A DNA stretch of 64,000 nucleotides, taken from assembly GCF_011516735.1 (NCBI RefSeq), contig NZ_WOSX01000002.1, positions 114,115-178,114 of the forward strand, read 5' to 3'. The stretch is from Acetobacter fallax (GTDB taxonomy: Bacteria; Pseudomonadota; Alphaproteobacteria; Acetobacterales; Acetobacteraceae). Of the stretch, positions 37,488 to 46,491 are shown one piece after another (the first letter of the stretch is position 1; each line of letters begins with the position of its first letter). Both the position numbers and the translations under genes were made by a program. A model generated the notes under the pieces. That model was not told where the DNA came from and did no database searches. It saw only the letters and a program-made list of their open reading frames with translations.

Positions 37488-37814
37488 CTATGCGGGGAAA
37501 CTTATCGGATACATGGCGCGACGGGCATCCTCGTCCATGGTGACCTTAAACGCATGCCCGTCCATGATGGCGTGCGCCTGCGAAATGGCAGGGCGCGCAT
37601 TCATCATGTCCATGAAGCGGGCAAGTCCGGACCAGCGCGCAAGCGGCCTGCCGGCGCCCTTCATGACCCGCGCTGCCCGTTCGAGCCAGCCCCATGCTGA
37701 CATGTCCGCAATGGTATAACGATCACCGACTATGAAAGATCGACCCTCAGTATGATCATTCAGCACCTGATAATGTCGTTCGGCTTCACGGCGATAGTCA
37801 GTCCGGCAGCGCAA
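37488..37814 (-). pseudogene. Remnant of a second glutathione S-transferase
   Basis: Only the C-terminal helical domain is left (about 108 codons): YRREAERHYQVLNDHTEGRSFIVGDRYTIADMSAWGW and a tail ending YPISFPA. Full-length GSTs have about 80 further residues carrying the thioredoxin-fold glutathione site, and no such sequence is upstream. The neighbouring sequence reads into unrelated DNA at about 37800. It lies 15 nt upstream of the yghU start and on the same strand. A truncated gene is more likely than a functional short protein. Confidence 0.65.
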
Positions 37815-38094
37815 AACGCAGGCCAGAGCTTGCAGCGACGTTATTGTGCGTATCGGACAGGATCGGGGCCAATATCACGAGGACGGCATGAAGCGGGCTA
37901 CCGGTGGCCTGCAAGGCGTATATACCGTTTACGACCGCTTGTCCGGTCGTTGCGCGCAGGAATGGACCGAACATCGGGCATCTTTCTTCAGTGACCGGTC
38001 CATCCCGGCGGCACGCAGGATATGCTCCTGTGCTTCCCGACAAAGCAGCCGCGTCAGCCTGGTGTCGGACAGCCCCGGCGGTTTCCAGAACCAT
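37798..38094 (-). pseudogene. Possible decayed TetR-type regulator
   Basis: The frame carries TTGQAVVNGIYALQATGSPLHAVLVILAPILSD-like sequence, and a second frame just upstream carries CREAQEHILRAAGMDRSLKKDAR. Both fit pieces of a TetR-family protein: the HTH entry QEHILRAAG and the C-terminal helical domain, in the style LQATGSPL. They are in different frames and the middle is missing. Assignment is tentative. Confidence 0.3.
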
Positions 38095-38488
38095 TGCACA
38101 GCCCGAAGCCCGGCTTCAGGTCAGCCTGCCAGACCCGTTTCCCACACGGATTGACTTCCACTGAAGCCGGGGGAAAATTTATGTCCACTTTCGGAAAGCA
38201 TGCAACGATACATCCCGTGACCGACATAAAGGCGAATGCCACCTGTCAGTTAAGCGCACCCGGCGGACAGGCAGTCCGGGCCGGGGAAGCGAAAGACCGA
38301 TGTTGAAAAGCAATACTGAAGTCCGGTGCCGGTTTCCACCATACCGGCACCGGGTCAGGCAGGCTGGTTCAGTGCGCTGCGCGAGCGCAGGACACCCTTC
38401 CACCAGGGGCGATTGTCTGGCACGGCTAACGGAGTGACTTAACCAGGCGATGCAGTGCGTGCTGCTATCGCATCCACGGAGTTCAACG
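38095..38488. other. Intergenic region, no gene seen
   Basis: Unique sequence between the regulator remnant and the FKBP gene. No repeat core. The end holds the GGAG ribosome binding site of the FKBP gene. Confidence 0.4.
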
Positions 38489-38851
38489 ATGGCAGAAGAT
38501 TTCAAGACCCTGCAGACAGGCTTACGCTACCGCGACGACGTGGTCGGTGATGGTGCACAGCCGACAAAGGGCCAGACAGTTACTGTCCATTATACAGGCT
38601 GGCTGGATAACGACGGAACGCAAGGCAGGAAGTTCGACAGCTCGCGCGACCGGGGATCGCCATTCACGTTTACCCTCGGCGTGCAGCAGGTGATTTCCGG
38701 CTGGGATCTTGGTGTCGCATCAATGCGCGTTGGCGGCCGGCGCACGTTGCTGCTTTCTCCTCAACACGGCTATGGCGCACACGGTGCGGGCAGTGTCATC
38801 CCGCCGAATGCCACGCTGATTTTTGACGTCGAGCTTCTCGGTATCGACTGA
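38489..38851 (+). CDS. FKBP-type peptidyl-prolyl cis-trans isomerase
   Basis: A 120-residue single-domain FKBP without signal peptide, so cytoplasmic. Key features are TVHYTGWLDNDGTQGRKFDSSRDRGSPFTFTLGVQQVISGWDLGVASMRVGG, followed by YGAHGAGSVIPPNATLIFDVELL. The conserved hydrophobic pocket residues (Y, F, D, V, I, W, Y) are all there. It isomerises Xaa-Pro bonds during protein folding. GGAG lies 8 nt upstream of the ATG, and a hairpin follows the stop. Confidence 0.92.
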   Translation: MAEDFKTLQTGLRYRDDVVGDGAQPTKGQTVTVHYTGWLDNDGTQGRKFDSSRDRGSPFTFTLGVQQVISGWDLGVASMRVGGRRTLLLSPQHGYGAHGAGSVIPPNATLIFDVELLGID

Positions 38852-38868
38852 GCTTCTGAACCCAGCCA

Positions 38869-38897
38869 GGACTCCTCACCAGGAGGTGGAGGAGTCC
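38869..38897 (+). terminator. Hairpin after the FKBP gene
   Basis: GGACTCCTC / GAGGAGTCC, a 9-bp perfect stem with an 11-nt loop, 18 nt after the FKBP stop. It has no T-run, so termination strength is uncertain. Confidence 0.45.
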
Positions 38898-39459
38898 ATT
38901 GAGCGCTGGCGAACGTCCTCATCCGGGAAGGATCGGGATCAGCTTCATGCTCGTCATCGTCTCGCAGGACATAACGTCCAGTGAAGAAGCGACCCGCCGC
39001 CCGTTCGCTCAGAACTGAGTCCGTGGCCAGTTACCGCAGTCTCGGAGGCTATTTCAAAAACCTCTTATCGCGCGCCGGACCATGTGAAAGCGGGCAGCGA
39101 TATCATTATCCCCTGACATGGCTTTGGTCAGAATTCTCCGTTGCGGATTTCGCCCCTTCAGATCGCACGAACTGTCGCCGTCAGATATTTGCCCTGCACG
39201 ACAGAAGTGCAAAAACCCACACCTCCCCGCAACCGGCTCAGAAAAAACACGCCAGGAAAAAAGCACACGGGCGCTGCCCGAACCCGGAAGGGAGCACAGC
39301 TCCTTCACTCTGATCTGCTGAGTGATGAGGCCAGCAGCCCGGGACTGACATACAAAGGGCCACCACAAAAACTGGCCCCACCCCCCACAGACAGGTTATA
39401 CCCCCTCAACGGCCACGCCCTCCCGGCACAGGCCGCTTAACAACACTCCGGTCGGTCCC
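38898..39459. other. Intergenic region with a core-repeat fragment
   Basis: No gene supported. About 39270-39312 holds an isolated copy of the repeat core (GGGCGCTGCCCGAACCCGGA, then CTCCTTCACTCTGATCTGCT). No terminal repeats are visible. Confidence 0.45.
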
Positions 39460-40758
39460 GTGCTTCTGCTGTTCCTGGGCGTCATCGCCCTTATCCTGCT
39501 CATCGCCATCAGTATCCTGATCTCGCTCTCCGAAATCTCCTTCGCCGCCGCGCGCGACGTCCGCCTCCGGGCCCGCGCCGACGCCGGCGACGAACGCGCC
39601 ACCGCCTTCCTCGCCCTCCGCCGTAACAGCGGCCAGGTGATGACCGTCCTGCAAATCCTGCTCAACGCCGTCGGCATCCTCGGCGGCATGATCAGTTCGG
39701 AAATGCTCGCGCCCCCCATCGCCAATATCCTCACCGGCTGGGGCCTCGACAGCGCCAGCGCCCAGAGCATCGCCTCCGCCACAGGCTTCGTCTTCACCAC
39801 CGGAATCTTCGTCCTGTTCGCCGATCTGCTCCCCAAACGCATCGCGATGAACGCGCCGGACCGCATCGCCCTCTCCGTCGGATGGTTCCCCGCCGCCGCC
39901 CTGCGCGTGCTCTACCCCCTCGTCTGGGTGTTCTCAAAAATCTCCGACGCCCTGCTCCGCGCCCTCAAAATCCCCGCCGCCTCCGCCGTCGAACCCGTCA
40001 CCCCGGAAGACCTCCGCGCCATCCTCGCCGCCGGCACCGCCTCAGGCGTGCTGCTGGAGCAGGAACACCAGATGATCCAGAACGTCCTCGGCCTGCAGGA
40101 CCGTTCCGTCACCTCCGCCATGACCCCGCGTGACGAAATCGTCTATCTCGACATCCAGGAATCCCTGGAAGACCAGCGCGACAAGGTCCGCGTCCGTCCC
40201 TATTCGCGCTACCCGCTCTGCGATGGCGGGCTCGATCACGTCATTGGCTCCATCCGCGCCGAAGACGTCCTCGTCGTCGCCGTCGACTCCCCGACAACTC
40301 CCATCGCAAAACTCCGCCGTGACGTCCTCTCCGTCCCCGAAACCCTGAACCTGTGGGACACCCTTGCCCAGTTCGATACCCACGGCGCCGGCTTCGCCCT
40401 CGTCGTCAGCGAATACGGTCTCATCGTCGGCCTCATCACCTTCAAGGACATCATGGGCGCCCTCATGGACGGCCTCGCCAACCCCTTCGAGGAACAGGCC
40501 ATCGTCCGCCGCGATGAAAACTCCTGGCTCATCGACGGCGCCGCTCCCATCGGCGATGTCATCCGGGAACTCGGCGTCGCCGACCTCCCGGACAGCGCCT
40601 CCTTCGATACCGTCGGCGGCTTTGTCATGCACCGCCTCCGCCGCATGGCCCGTAAAGCCGACCGGACAGACGCCGCCGGATTCCGCTTCGAAGTCGTGGA
40701 CGTCGAAGGCTTCCGCATCAACCAGCTTCTCGTCACAAGACTGGAACGCAAGGATTAA
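39460..40758 (+). CDS. CNNM/HlyC-CorC family transporter
   Basis: A 432-residue hemolysin-C/CorC-family membrane protein. A CNNM (DUF21) domain with three helices spans about residues 1-190 (ISILISLSEISFAAARDVRL, TVLQILLNAVGILGG, IFVLFADLLPKRIAMNAP). Two CBS domains follow (SVTSAMTPRDEIVYLDI ... SRYPLC; then VPETLNLWDTLAQFDTHGAGFALVVSEYGLIVGLITFKDI), and a CorC_HlyC cation-sensing domain is at the end. Family members export Mg2+/Co2+ or regulate such transport. The start is GTG with a poor ribosome binding site. Overlap with neighbours is nil. Confidence 0.87.
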   Translation: MLLLFLGVIALILLIAISILISLSEISFAAARDVRLRARADAGDERATAFLALRRNSGQVMTVLQILLNAVGILGGMISSEMLAPPIANILTGWGLDSASAQSIASATGFVFTTGIFVLFADLLPKRIAMNAPDRIALSVGWFPAAALRVLYPLVWVFSKISDALLRALKIPAASAVEPVTPEDLRAILAAGTASGVLLEQEHQMIQNVLGLQDRSVTSAMTPRDEIVYLDIQESLEDQRDKVRVRPYSRYPLCDGGLDHVIGSIRAEDVLVVAVDSPTTPIAKLRRDVLSVPETLNLWDTLAQFDTHGAGFALVVSEYGLIVGLITFKDIMGALMDGLANPFEEQAIVRRDENSWLIDGAAPIGDVIRELGVADLPDSASFDTVGGFVMHRLRRMARKADRTDAAGFRFEVVDVEGFRINQLLVTRLERKD

Positions 40759-41117
40759 ATCCGCCCGGAAACCCACCAGAAACCGCAGACCTCCGAAAAT
40801 CATCTCATCCGGACAAACCGGGGTGCAGAAGACCAGACTCCGCCCGCACGAGGAAGAGGTCGCGGCCCCCTTCACCCAAACTGTTGATCAATAAGCAGGT
40901 TTGCAAAGGCTCTGTTGTCGTTAGGTGTTGATCAGTGATTTTTCAAAGGGTTGGCAGAATCCGGGCTCTGCCCGAACCCGGCAGGGACCGCAGGCCCCTG
41001 CACCCCGATTGAATGCCCGCGAAGGATTGGAATCATCCGCGCACAATGTGCTTTAAAAGACGCTCATCACGTCGACCCCGAGCACACCGTTCGTTACACC
41101 GCCTGGAGATGGTCCCG
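40759..41117. other. Intergenic region with truncated repeats
   Basis: About 40818-40900 holds a core fragment and 40908-41012 a truncated type A element. The remaining about 100 bp lead into the small HTH gene. Confidence 0.55.
40908..41012. repeat. Truncated type A element
   Basis: Has the left end GGCTCTGTTGTCGTTAGGTG and the full core up to CCCCGATTGA, where the element stops abruptly. The CCAAAGGTC hairpin and right end are missing. Confidence 0.6.
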
Positions 41118-41522
41118 ATGGAGATCACATACAACCCGGACAAAAGCGTCATATCCTTCCCCGGCAGCGGATTGCTAACGTTTCGGGAAGCCTGCAACTA
41201 TCTGGGAACAGCCAGTCATCTTCTGAAGCTCATGCGATTTCTGCGCTGCGGCCCGCCCACCGTCTCCATCGGCGGAAACACCGTCTACCGCGAAGACGAC
41301 CTCCTCTGGTTCCGCATGAAACTCATGAAAGACGTCGGCCTGAGCGGTCTGGAAACAGTCTCAAGAAGCGCGGTCACAACCCGCCTCTACGAAAAAGCAC
41401 ATCCCGGCATCGATGTCCTGATGACCCTTCTGTGCAAACGCTACATCCGCCGGAAACTGATTCTGACCACTCTGTGGAGCCTGTTCGTCATCGGCGTTGT
41501 GATGAATCTGATCCTTTTCTAA
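41118..41522 (+). CDS. Small HTH-like protein with C-terminal membrane helix
   Basis: A 134-residue protein of unknown family. Residues 19-67 (LLTFREACNYLGTASHLLKLM, then TVSIGGNTVYREDDLLWF) look like a MerR/excisionase-type helix-turn-helix, with the usual L-x-x-x-E-A-x-x-x-L start and the V-Y-R-x-x-D-L end. Residues 113-134 (KLILTTLWSLFVIGVVMNLI) are a hydrophobic helix at the extreme C-terminus. I start at the second of two nearby ATGs because GGAG lies 9 nt upstream of it. It lies convergent to the hybrid kinase and follows a truncated type A repeat. The function is unknown. Confidence 0.6.
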   Translation: MEITYNPDKSVISFPGSGLLTFREACNYLGTASHLLKLMRFLRCGPPTVSIGGNTVYREDDLLWFRMKLMKDVGLSGLETVSRSAVTTRLYEKAHPGIDVLMTLLCKRYIRRKLILTTLWSLFVIGVVMNLILF

Positions 41523-41541
41523 AACCAGCGCACCCCGGCCC

Positions 41542-44034
41542 TCACGGCGCCTCCGCCAGATAAGGCAGCAACGCCGCCCGCACCCGCACCATCTCTTCCT
41601 CAACGGCCCGCACCCGATCCGCCGGCCCCACATTCCCGGAAGTCCCCCACCGCCGACACAAAGCCACCAGCCGCTCCGCCCCCACATTCGCCGCCGCACT
41701 CTGCAAAGCATGAGCAGCATCCGGCAATCCGCTCACATCGCCAACTTCAGACGCCGCCCGCATCTGCCCGATCGTCGTCCCGGCATCCTGCAGAAACTCC
41801 GCAACCACATCCGCCCGAAACGCCGCCCCGCCAAGATCGCCCAGATCCCGCATCGCCTTCCGGTTCACGCCGGAAGCAGGAAACGCCACGACACTCTCTT
41901 CACCACCCGGCATCGCATCCGGCAACGCCTCATCGGCGATAACATCAGACACCACCTCAGCCGATCCATATCGGTCCAGCACATCCAGAAGCGCCCCGAC
42001 ATCAACCGGCTTCAGCAGAAACCCGTCCATCCCCGCCTCCCGGCACCGCTCCCGGATCTCAGACGAAGCATCCGCCGTCAGCGCGACAATCGGCGTGCGC
42101 CGCCCGTAAACCACCTCCTCCAGACGCCACATCTTCGTCGCATCAATGCCGTTCATCAACGGCATGTTCACATCCATCAGCACAACGTCAAACCGCTCGC
42201 GCTCAAGCGCATCCAGCGCCGCCTCACCATCACTGACAGCCCTCCAGTCATGCCCCGCCTGCTCAAGTATCTTTTCCGCAACCATGGAATTGACCGCGTT
42301 ATCCTCCGCAACAAGAATCCTGCATTTCTTTCCCGATACTTTCCGGATCTCCTCCCGCTTCTTCTCAGCCTGCGGCAACACATCAGAAAGCAAAGACACA
42401 GCAGACCGCAAAAGTGCCGGATCACCACCCGCCAGCACCTCACACTCCACCATCCCCCCCTTCCGGGCAGGCCCTGCGGACCCGCTGCGGGATGGCTCAA
42501 CAAAAGCCAGATGCGCGACCAGAGCCGGAACAACCCCGCTCCTGCCCCGGACGATTCTCCCGGCAAGATCACCCGAAGACGGGTCCGTCACCAGAATGGC
42601 ACGCCCCTCATGCCACCGCAGCCGCTCCCCCGCCTCCGTGACCGTTTCCACGCGCTCAACCTCAAGCCCCAGAGCCCGCAAAGCGCCACTCAGCGCATCC
42701 CGCCCCTCCGGCTCGTGCGTCAGAAAAACAGCCACCGGCCACTCCTCCGGCACCACTTCCCCACCCTTCATCACACGATACGTAAAGCGAAACACGCTGC
42801 CCTGATCAGGCACACTCTCAACACTCAGCCTGCCGCCATGCAGATCAACCAGCTTCCGACAGATCGCAAGCCCCAGCCCCGTTCCGCCAAACCGATCCGG
42901 AACACTCCCGTCGGCCTGAGTAAACGACTCAAAAATCTGCTCCTGCGCCACAGAAGAAATCCCGATGCCCGTGTCCTGAACCGCGACACACAACTCCAGC
43001 GATCCATCCGTCAGTTCCTCCACCCCGAAGGTCAGAAGAACAGAACCACTCATCGTGAATTTCACTGCGTTAGAAACAAGGTTTCGTAAAATATCCTCAA
43101 GATGCCGTCCATCCCCGATCATCCGGGCCGGAACCGATGGTGACATGACGCACACCAGATCAAGCCCCTTCTGTCGCGCTTCGGCATGCACCATACCAAG
43201 CACATTGCGCACCACGGTCATCAGCGCAAAAGGCTGCGACCGCAGCGGAATCCGCGCATCATCCAGACGCGTAAATTCCAGCAATTCATTGATAATACCG
43301 AGAAGAGAAAGCCCCGCATCATGCATGGCACAGACCATGTCGCGCTGCTCACGACCCAGCCTCTCAGACTTCAGAATCGTGCTCAGCCCCAGAATCGCAT
43401 TCAGCGGTGTACGCAACTCATGACTCACGGCCGCAACAAAAAATGTCCGCGCCCGGGTGGCCTCTTCCGCCTTCCAGCGCATTGTCGAGACAAAGCGGGT
43501 CAGTGACGCCGCATAAAGCGGAATAATCAGCAACCCCGTTACCAGACCACCCAGAAGATGTCCCGTTCCGCTCCAGATCGGAAGTGGCCATTCCGCAATC
43601 AGAAAACCCGCCGCCCCAAGCACCGAACCGGCAACCAGATACCCGGCGCCAAAACGCAAACCAAAACCCAGCGTAATCCACAGAAAGACCGGATAAAGCG
43701 GCGTCGCAGCCGCCTCGCAAAGCCTCATGGCAACAGCCAGAAAGCCCATATCCCACAAAAACTGAATCACACACCGTCGCAGCGACGACCCCGATGAACG
43801 CCAGAGCGCCACAGCGAACAGAGACGCCATGCTCAGCGACACACAACACAGCGCTCCCTGCAGAATCGCCTCGCCGGATGACGAAATCCCAAGCGCATAA
43901 AGCACGAAAACGTAAAATGACACGATGAACGTGATCGAAAACCGGTTCAGAACAACCTGAAATTCTCCCTCTCCGCCCTGTCTCATCCGGAATAAAAAAT
44001 GCGTCGTAACCGACCGAAAACCCGAGACGATCAT
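41542..44034 (-). CDS. RpfC-like hybrid sensor histidine kinase
   Basis: An 830-residue membrane hybrid kinase. An N-terminal region of several helices (about residues 30-185) contains FLWITLGFGLRFGAGYLVAG and GLLIIPLYAASLTRF, as in the DSF sensor RpfC. HisKA follows (VAAVSHELRTPLNAILGL, H205), then HATPase_c with N, G1 (DTGIGI) and G2 (GTGLGL) boxes. A degenerate receiver-like stretch lies around 430-520, and a real receiver CRILVAEDNAVNSMVAEKILEQ ... VVLMDVNMPLMNG ... FLLKPVD at about 570-690. A C-terminal HPt carries AHALQSAAANVGAERLVALC. Its ATG overlaps the TGA of the REC-PAS-GGDEF-EAL gene, so both are co-translated and probably form one pathway. No RpfF synthase lies in the window, so the ligand is open. 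Confidence 0.85.
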   Translation of the reverse strand: MIVSGFRSVTTHFLFRMRQGGEGEFQVVLNRFSITFIVSFYVFVLYALGISSSGEAILQGALCCVSLSMASLFAVALWRSSGSSLRRCVIQFLWDMGFLAVAMRLCEAAATPLYPVFLWITLGFGLRFGAGYLVAGSVLGAAGFLIAEWPLPIWSGTGHLLGGLVTGLLIIPLYAASLTRFVSTMRWKAEEATRARTFFVAAVSHELRTPLNAILGLSTILKSERLGREQRDMVCAMHDAGLSLLGIINELLEFTRLDDARIPLRSQPFALMTVVRNVLGMVHAEARQKGLDLVCVMSPSVPARMIGDGRHLEDILRNLVSNAVKFTMSGSVLLTFGVEELTDGSLELCVAVQDTGIGISSVAQEQIFESFTQADGSVPDRFGGTGLGLAICRKLVDLHGGRLSVESVPDQGSVFRFTYRVMKGGEVVPEEWPVAVFLTHEPEGRDALSGALRALGLEVERVETVTEAGERLRWHEGRAILVTDPSSGDLAGRIVRGRSGVVPALVAHLAFVEPSRSGSAGPARKGGMVECEVLAGGDPALLRSAVSLLSDVLPQAEKKREEIRKVSGKKCRILVAEDNAVNSMVAEKILEQAGHDWRAVSDGEAALDALERERFDVVLMDVNMPLMNGIDATKMWRLEEVVYGRRTPIVALTADASSEIRERCREAGMDGFLLKPVDVGALLDVLDRYGSAEVVSDVIADEALPDAMPGGEESVVAFPASGVNRKAMRDLGDLGGAAFRADVVAEFLQDAGTTIGQMRAASEVGDVSGLPDAAHALQSAAANVGAERLVALCRRWGTSGNVGPADRVRAVEEEMVRVRAALLPYLAEAP

Positions 44035-46295
44035 GGCGCCAGCTCAGAGCCCTCCGCGAAAACCGTCCTGTGTAAATCGATGTCCCCGCTCTCCTGCCGC
44101 CACGCACCCATTGACGCATGAATCATCGCAGCCACCCTGTCAGCAGGTTGCGGGCGACCAAAATAAAATCCCTGCCCCTCATCACAACGCTGCTGCGCCA
44201 GCCAGCGCGCCTGCTCCGGACGCTCAATCCCCTCCGCCGTCACCCTGATGCCAAGATTGCGACACAACGTAATCATCGACCGCACGATCGCCTGATCCGC
44301 CTCAGAGTCCTCAATCCGGTCGATAAATGACTTGTCGATCTTGATCCGGTCGATCACCAGCCGGCTCAGATACGTCAGAGATGCATAACCCGTGCCAAAA
44401 TCATCCACCGCCACAGCCGCCCCGAGCTTACGCAAATCCTCAAGCTGCCGGTTCGCAGAATCCGTATTCGCGATCAGAACCGATTCCGTCAGCTCAAGTT
44501 CAAGATCGTTCGGATTGATCCCCGTGCGCTCAATCACATCCAGAACCGTGCCGCGAACATCCCCCCTGCGGAACAACACACCCGACATGTTCACCGCCAT
44601 CCGGACAGACATTCCCTCCTCAGCCCAGGACGCAAGCTGGCGACAGGCCTCATCAAGAACCCATTCCGTGATCTGCACAATCAGACCGGTCTCTTCCGCC
44701 ACCGGCAGAAAAGCACCCGGCGCAAGCAACGTCCCGTCAGCCCGCCGCCAGCGCAGAAGCGCCTCCACGCCGACAATCCGCCCGGACCGGAGATCAAGCT
44801 GCGGCTGATAATACAAAACCAGCTCACGCCTGGCGACAGCCTTGTGCAGATCAAGCTCGATCCGCATCGCCGCCTCTTCCGCCTTCTCCATTTCCGGCTG
44901 AAACAGCCTGCAGGAATTCCCGCCAATGGCCTTGGCTTTATACATCGCCATATCAGCGCGCCGAAGAATCGCATCAAACGTGTCCGGCCCGCCGTGATGA
45001 ATCACAATGCCGATACTTGCCGTCGTGATCACAACACTGTCGTCCGCCCGGCCCGACTGACTGTCCGAGCCGTCTCCGATCGCAAACGGCGGAATAAACT
45101 CATCCAGTATCCGCCGGGCTGCCGCACGGACCTCCGCCTCCCGATCCTCCTGCGTGAGCCGAAGCACAATCCCGAACTCATCACCACCCAGTCGCCCGAT
45201 AATCACCGCATCCGGCAAAATCTCCGTCAGCCGCGCCGCGACACTCTTCAGAACCCGGTCGCCCGCGCTGTGCCCCAGCGTGTCATTGATCGCCTTGAAA
45301 CGATCCAGATCGAGCTGTAACAGCGCAAAAGGCCGCTCCCGGCTCCTGCTGTCCCGCAGCAGAGCATCAACCGACCGCCCGACCTTCAGACGATTGGGCG
45401 CCCCCGTCAGCTGATCGCGATAGGCCAGCGCATGAAGTTCCTGCTGCGCCTTCTTGAGATCGGTAATGTCGAGCGACGTTCTCAGCCGCAGCGGAATATC
45501 ACTGCTCCCTCCCTGCAACGGCGTGTCCGAAGTCAGAAAAACACGATCCACCCCTTTCAGGTCACGGATAACTTCCTCGTATCTGACCGTGCAACGCGCC
45601 CTCTGCTCGCCGATGCAACTGGCAAGTCCGGCCTGCACACCACACATTTCAGGCGAGCAGTGCTTCTCTTCCACCGCCGGTCCGGTCGCCAGCGTCCCCG
45701 TCAGCTCCTCCGGCGTCGTCCCCAGCGATTCCGCCAGACACCTGTTGACGAAAACATACCGCCCCGTCGCGTCCGTCGCGCTGATCATCGCCGGAACCGT
45801 GTCAATCACCTTGAGCAGATTCTCCCGGCTGCAACGCAGCAGAGTCTCCCGCGCGCGATGACTGTCCGCCAGCTCCCGTTCCAGAACCAGCGCCCGCATG
45901 CTCGCCTGCTTCCGGCTCATCGCAATATCCAGGAGATTCTTCCCCCGCGTGACAAATTCGCGATGATCAACAGGGCTAAGCAGAAAATCCGTCGCCCCGG
46001 CCCGTAACGCCGTCAGCCGGTAATCCCGGTCCTCATACGCCGTGACCACGATCACCGGCACGTCATGTCCCCATAACTTCTGCCGCACCGCTGTAATAAA
46101 CGCCGGGCCGTCCATCCCCGGCATCCTGAAATCGGTAATAATCAGGTCAGGATGATACCCGGCGTCAAAACGCGCCAGCGCATCGGCGGGAGATGCAAAT
46201 GCCTCAACCTCCACAGCCGGCGCAATTTCTCTGGCCAGACGGCAAAAAACAATACGGTTCGCGGACTGGTCGTCCACAATGGCGATCAGTTTCAT
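44031..46295 (-). CDS. REC-PAS-GGDEF-EAL response regulator
   Basis: A 754-residue c-di-GMP signalling protein. A receiver (1-125) has the phospho-acceptor D55 (LIITDFRMPGMDG), but its usual Lys before Pro (K-P) is replaced by Ser (LLSPVD, S107). A PAS domain (about 160-280) follows, then GGDEF (370-374) and EAL with EALLRWR (511-517), NMSGVLF, TESVL and DDFGTGYASL. Both signature motifs are intact, so cyclase and phosphodiesterase activity are both possible. The first gene of the two, it likely receives phosphate from, or is regulated by, the RpfC-like kinase, in place of the HD-GYP protein RpfG. Confidence 0.88.
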   Translation of the reverse strand: MKLIAIVDDQSANRIVFCRLAREIAPAVEVEAFASPADALARFDAGYHPDLIITDFRMPGMDGPAFITAVRQKLWGHDVPVIVVTAYEDRDYRLTALRAGATDFLLSPVDHREFVTRGKNLLDIAMSRKQASMRALVLERELADSHRARETLLRCSRENLLKVIDTVPAMISATDATGRYVFVNRCLAESLGTTPEELTGTLATGPAVEEKHCSPEMCGVQAGLASCIGEQRARCTVRYEEVIRDLKGVDRVFLTSDTPLQGGSSDIPLRLRTSLDITDLKKAQQELHALAYRDQLTGAPNRLKVGRSVDALLRDSRSRERPFALLQLDLDRFKAINDTLGHSAGDRVLKSVAARLTEILPDAVIIGRLGGDEFGIVLRLTQEDREAEVRAAARRILDEFIPPFAIGDGSDSQSGRADDSVVITTASIGIVIHHGGPDTFDAILRRADMAMYKAKAIGGNSCRLFQPEMEKAEEAAMRIELDLHKAVARRELVLYYQPQLDLRSGRIVGVEALLRWRRADGTLLAPGAFLPVAEETGLIVQITEWVLDEACRQLASWAEEGMSVRMAVNMSGVLFRRGDVRGTVLDVIERTGINPNDLELELTESVLIANTDSANRQLEDLRKLGAAVAVDDFGTGYASLTYLSRLVIDRIKIDKSFIDRIEDSEADQAIVRSMITLCRNLGIRVTAEGIERPEQARWLAQQRCDEGQGFYFGRPQPADRVAAMIHASMGAWRQESGDIDLHRTVFAEGSELAP

Positions 46296-46491
46296 TTAGT
46301 CCTCACGAAACAGGATCGCAGCGGCTGGAGGGGCAGAACCACACCCGGCCAGCAAAAATTAATCAGAAGGCCGACAGCACCAGCGCGCAGCCCATGTGGC
46401 GGGTCATAACATCAATAATGTAACGGAATACTTAACCGCCGCCCGAAACCGTCGCAAATGGTAACATCCCGGAACGCACACCCGGATAAAG

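Noticed and set aside
41542..46295. A complete Rpf quorum-sensing locus
   Set aside because: There is an RpfC-like kinase but no RpfF-type crotonase or RpfG HD-GYP gene in the window.
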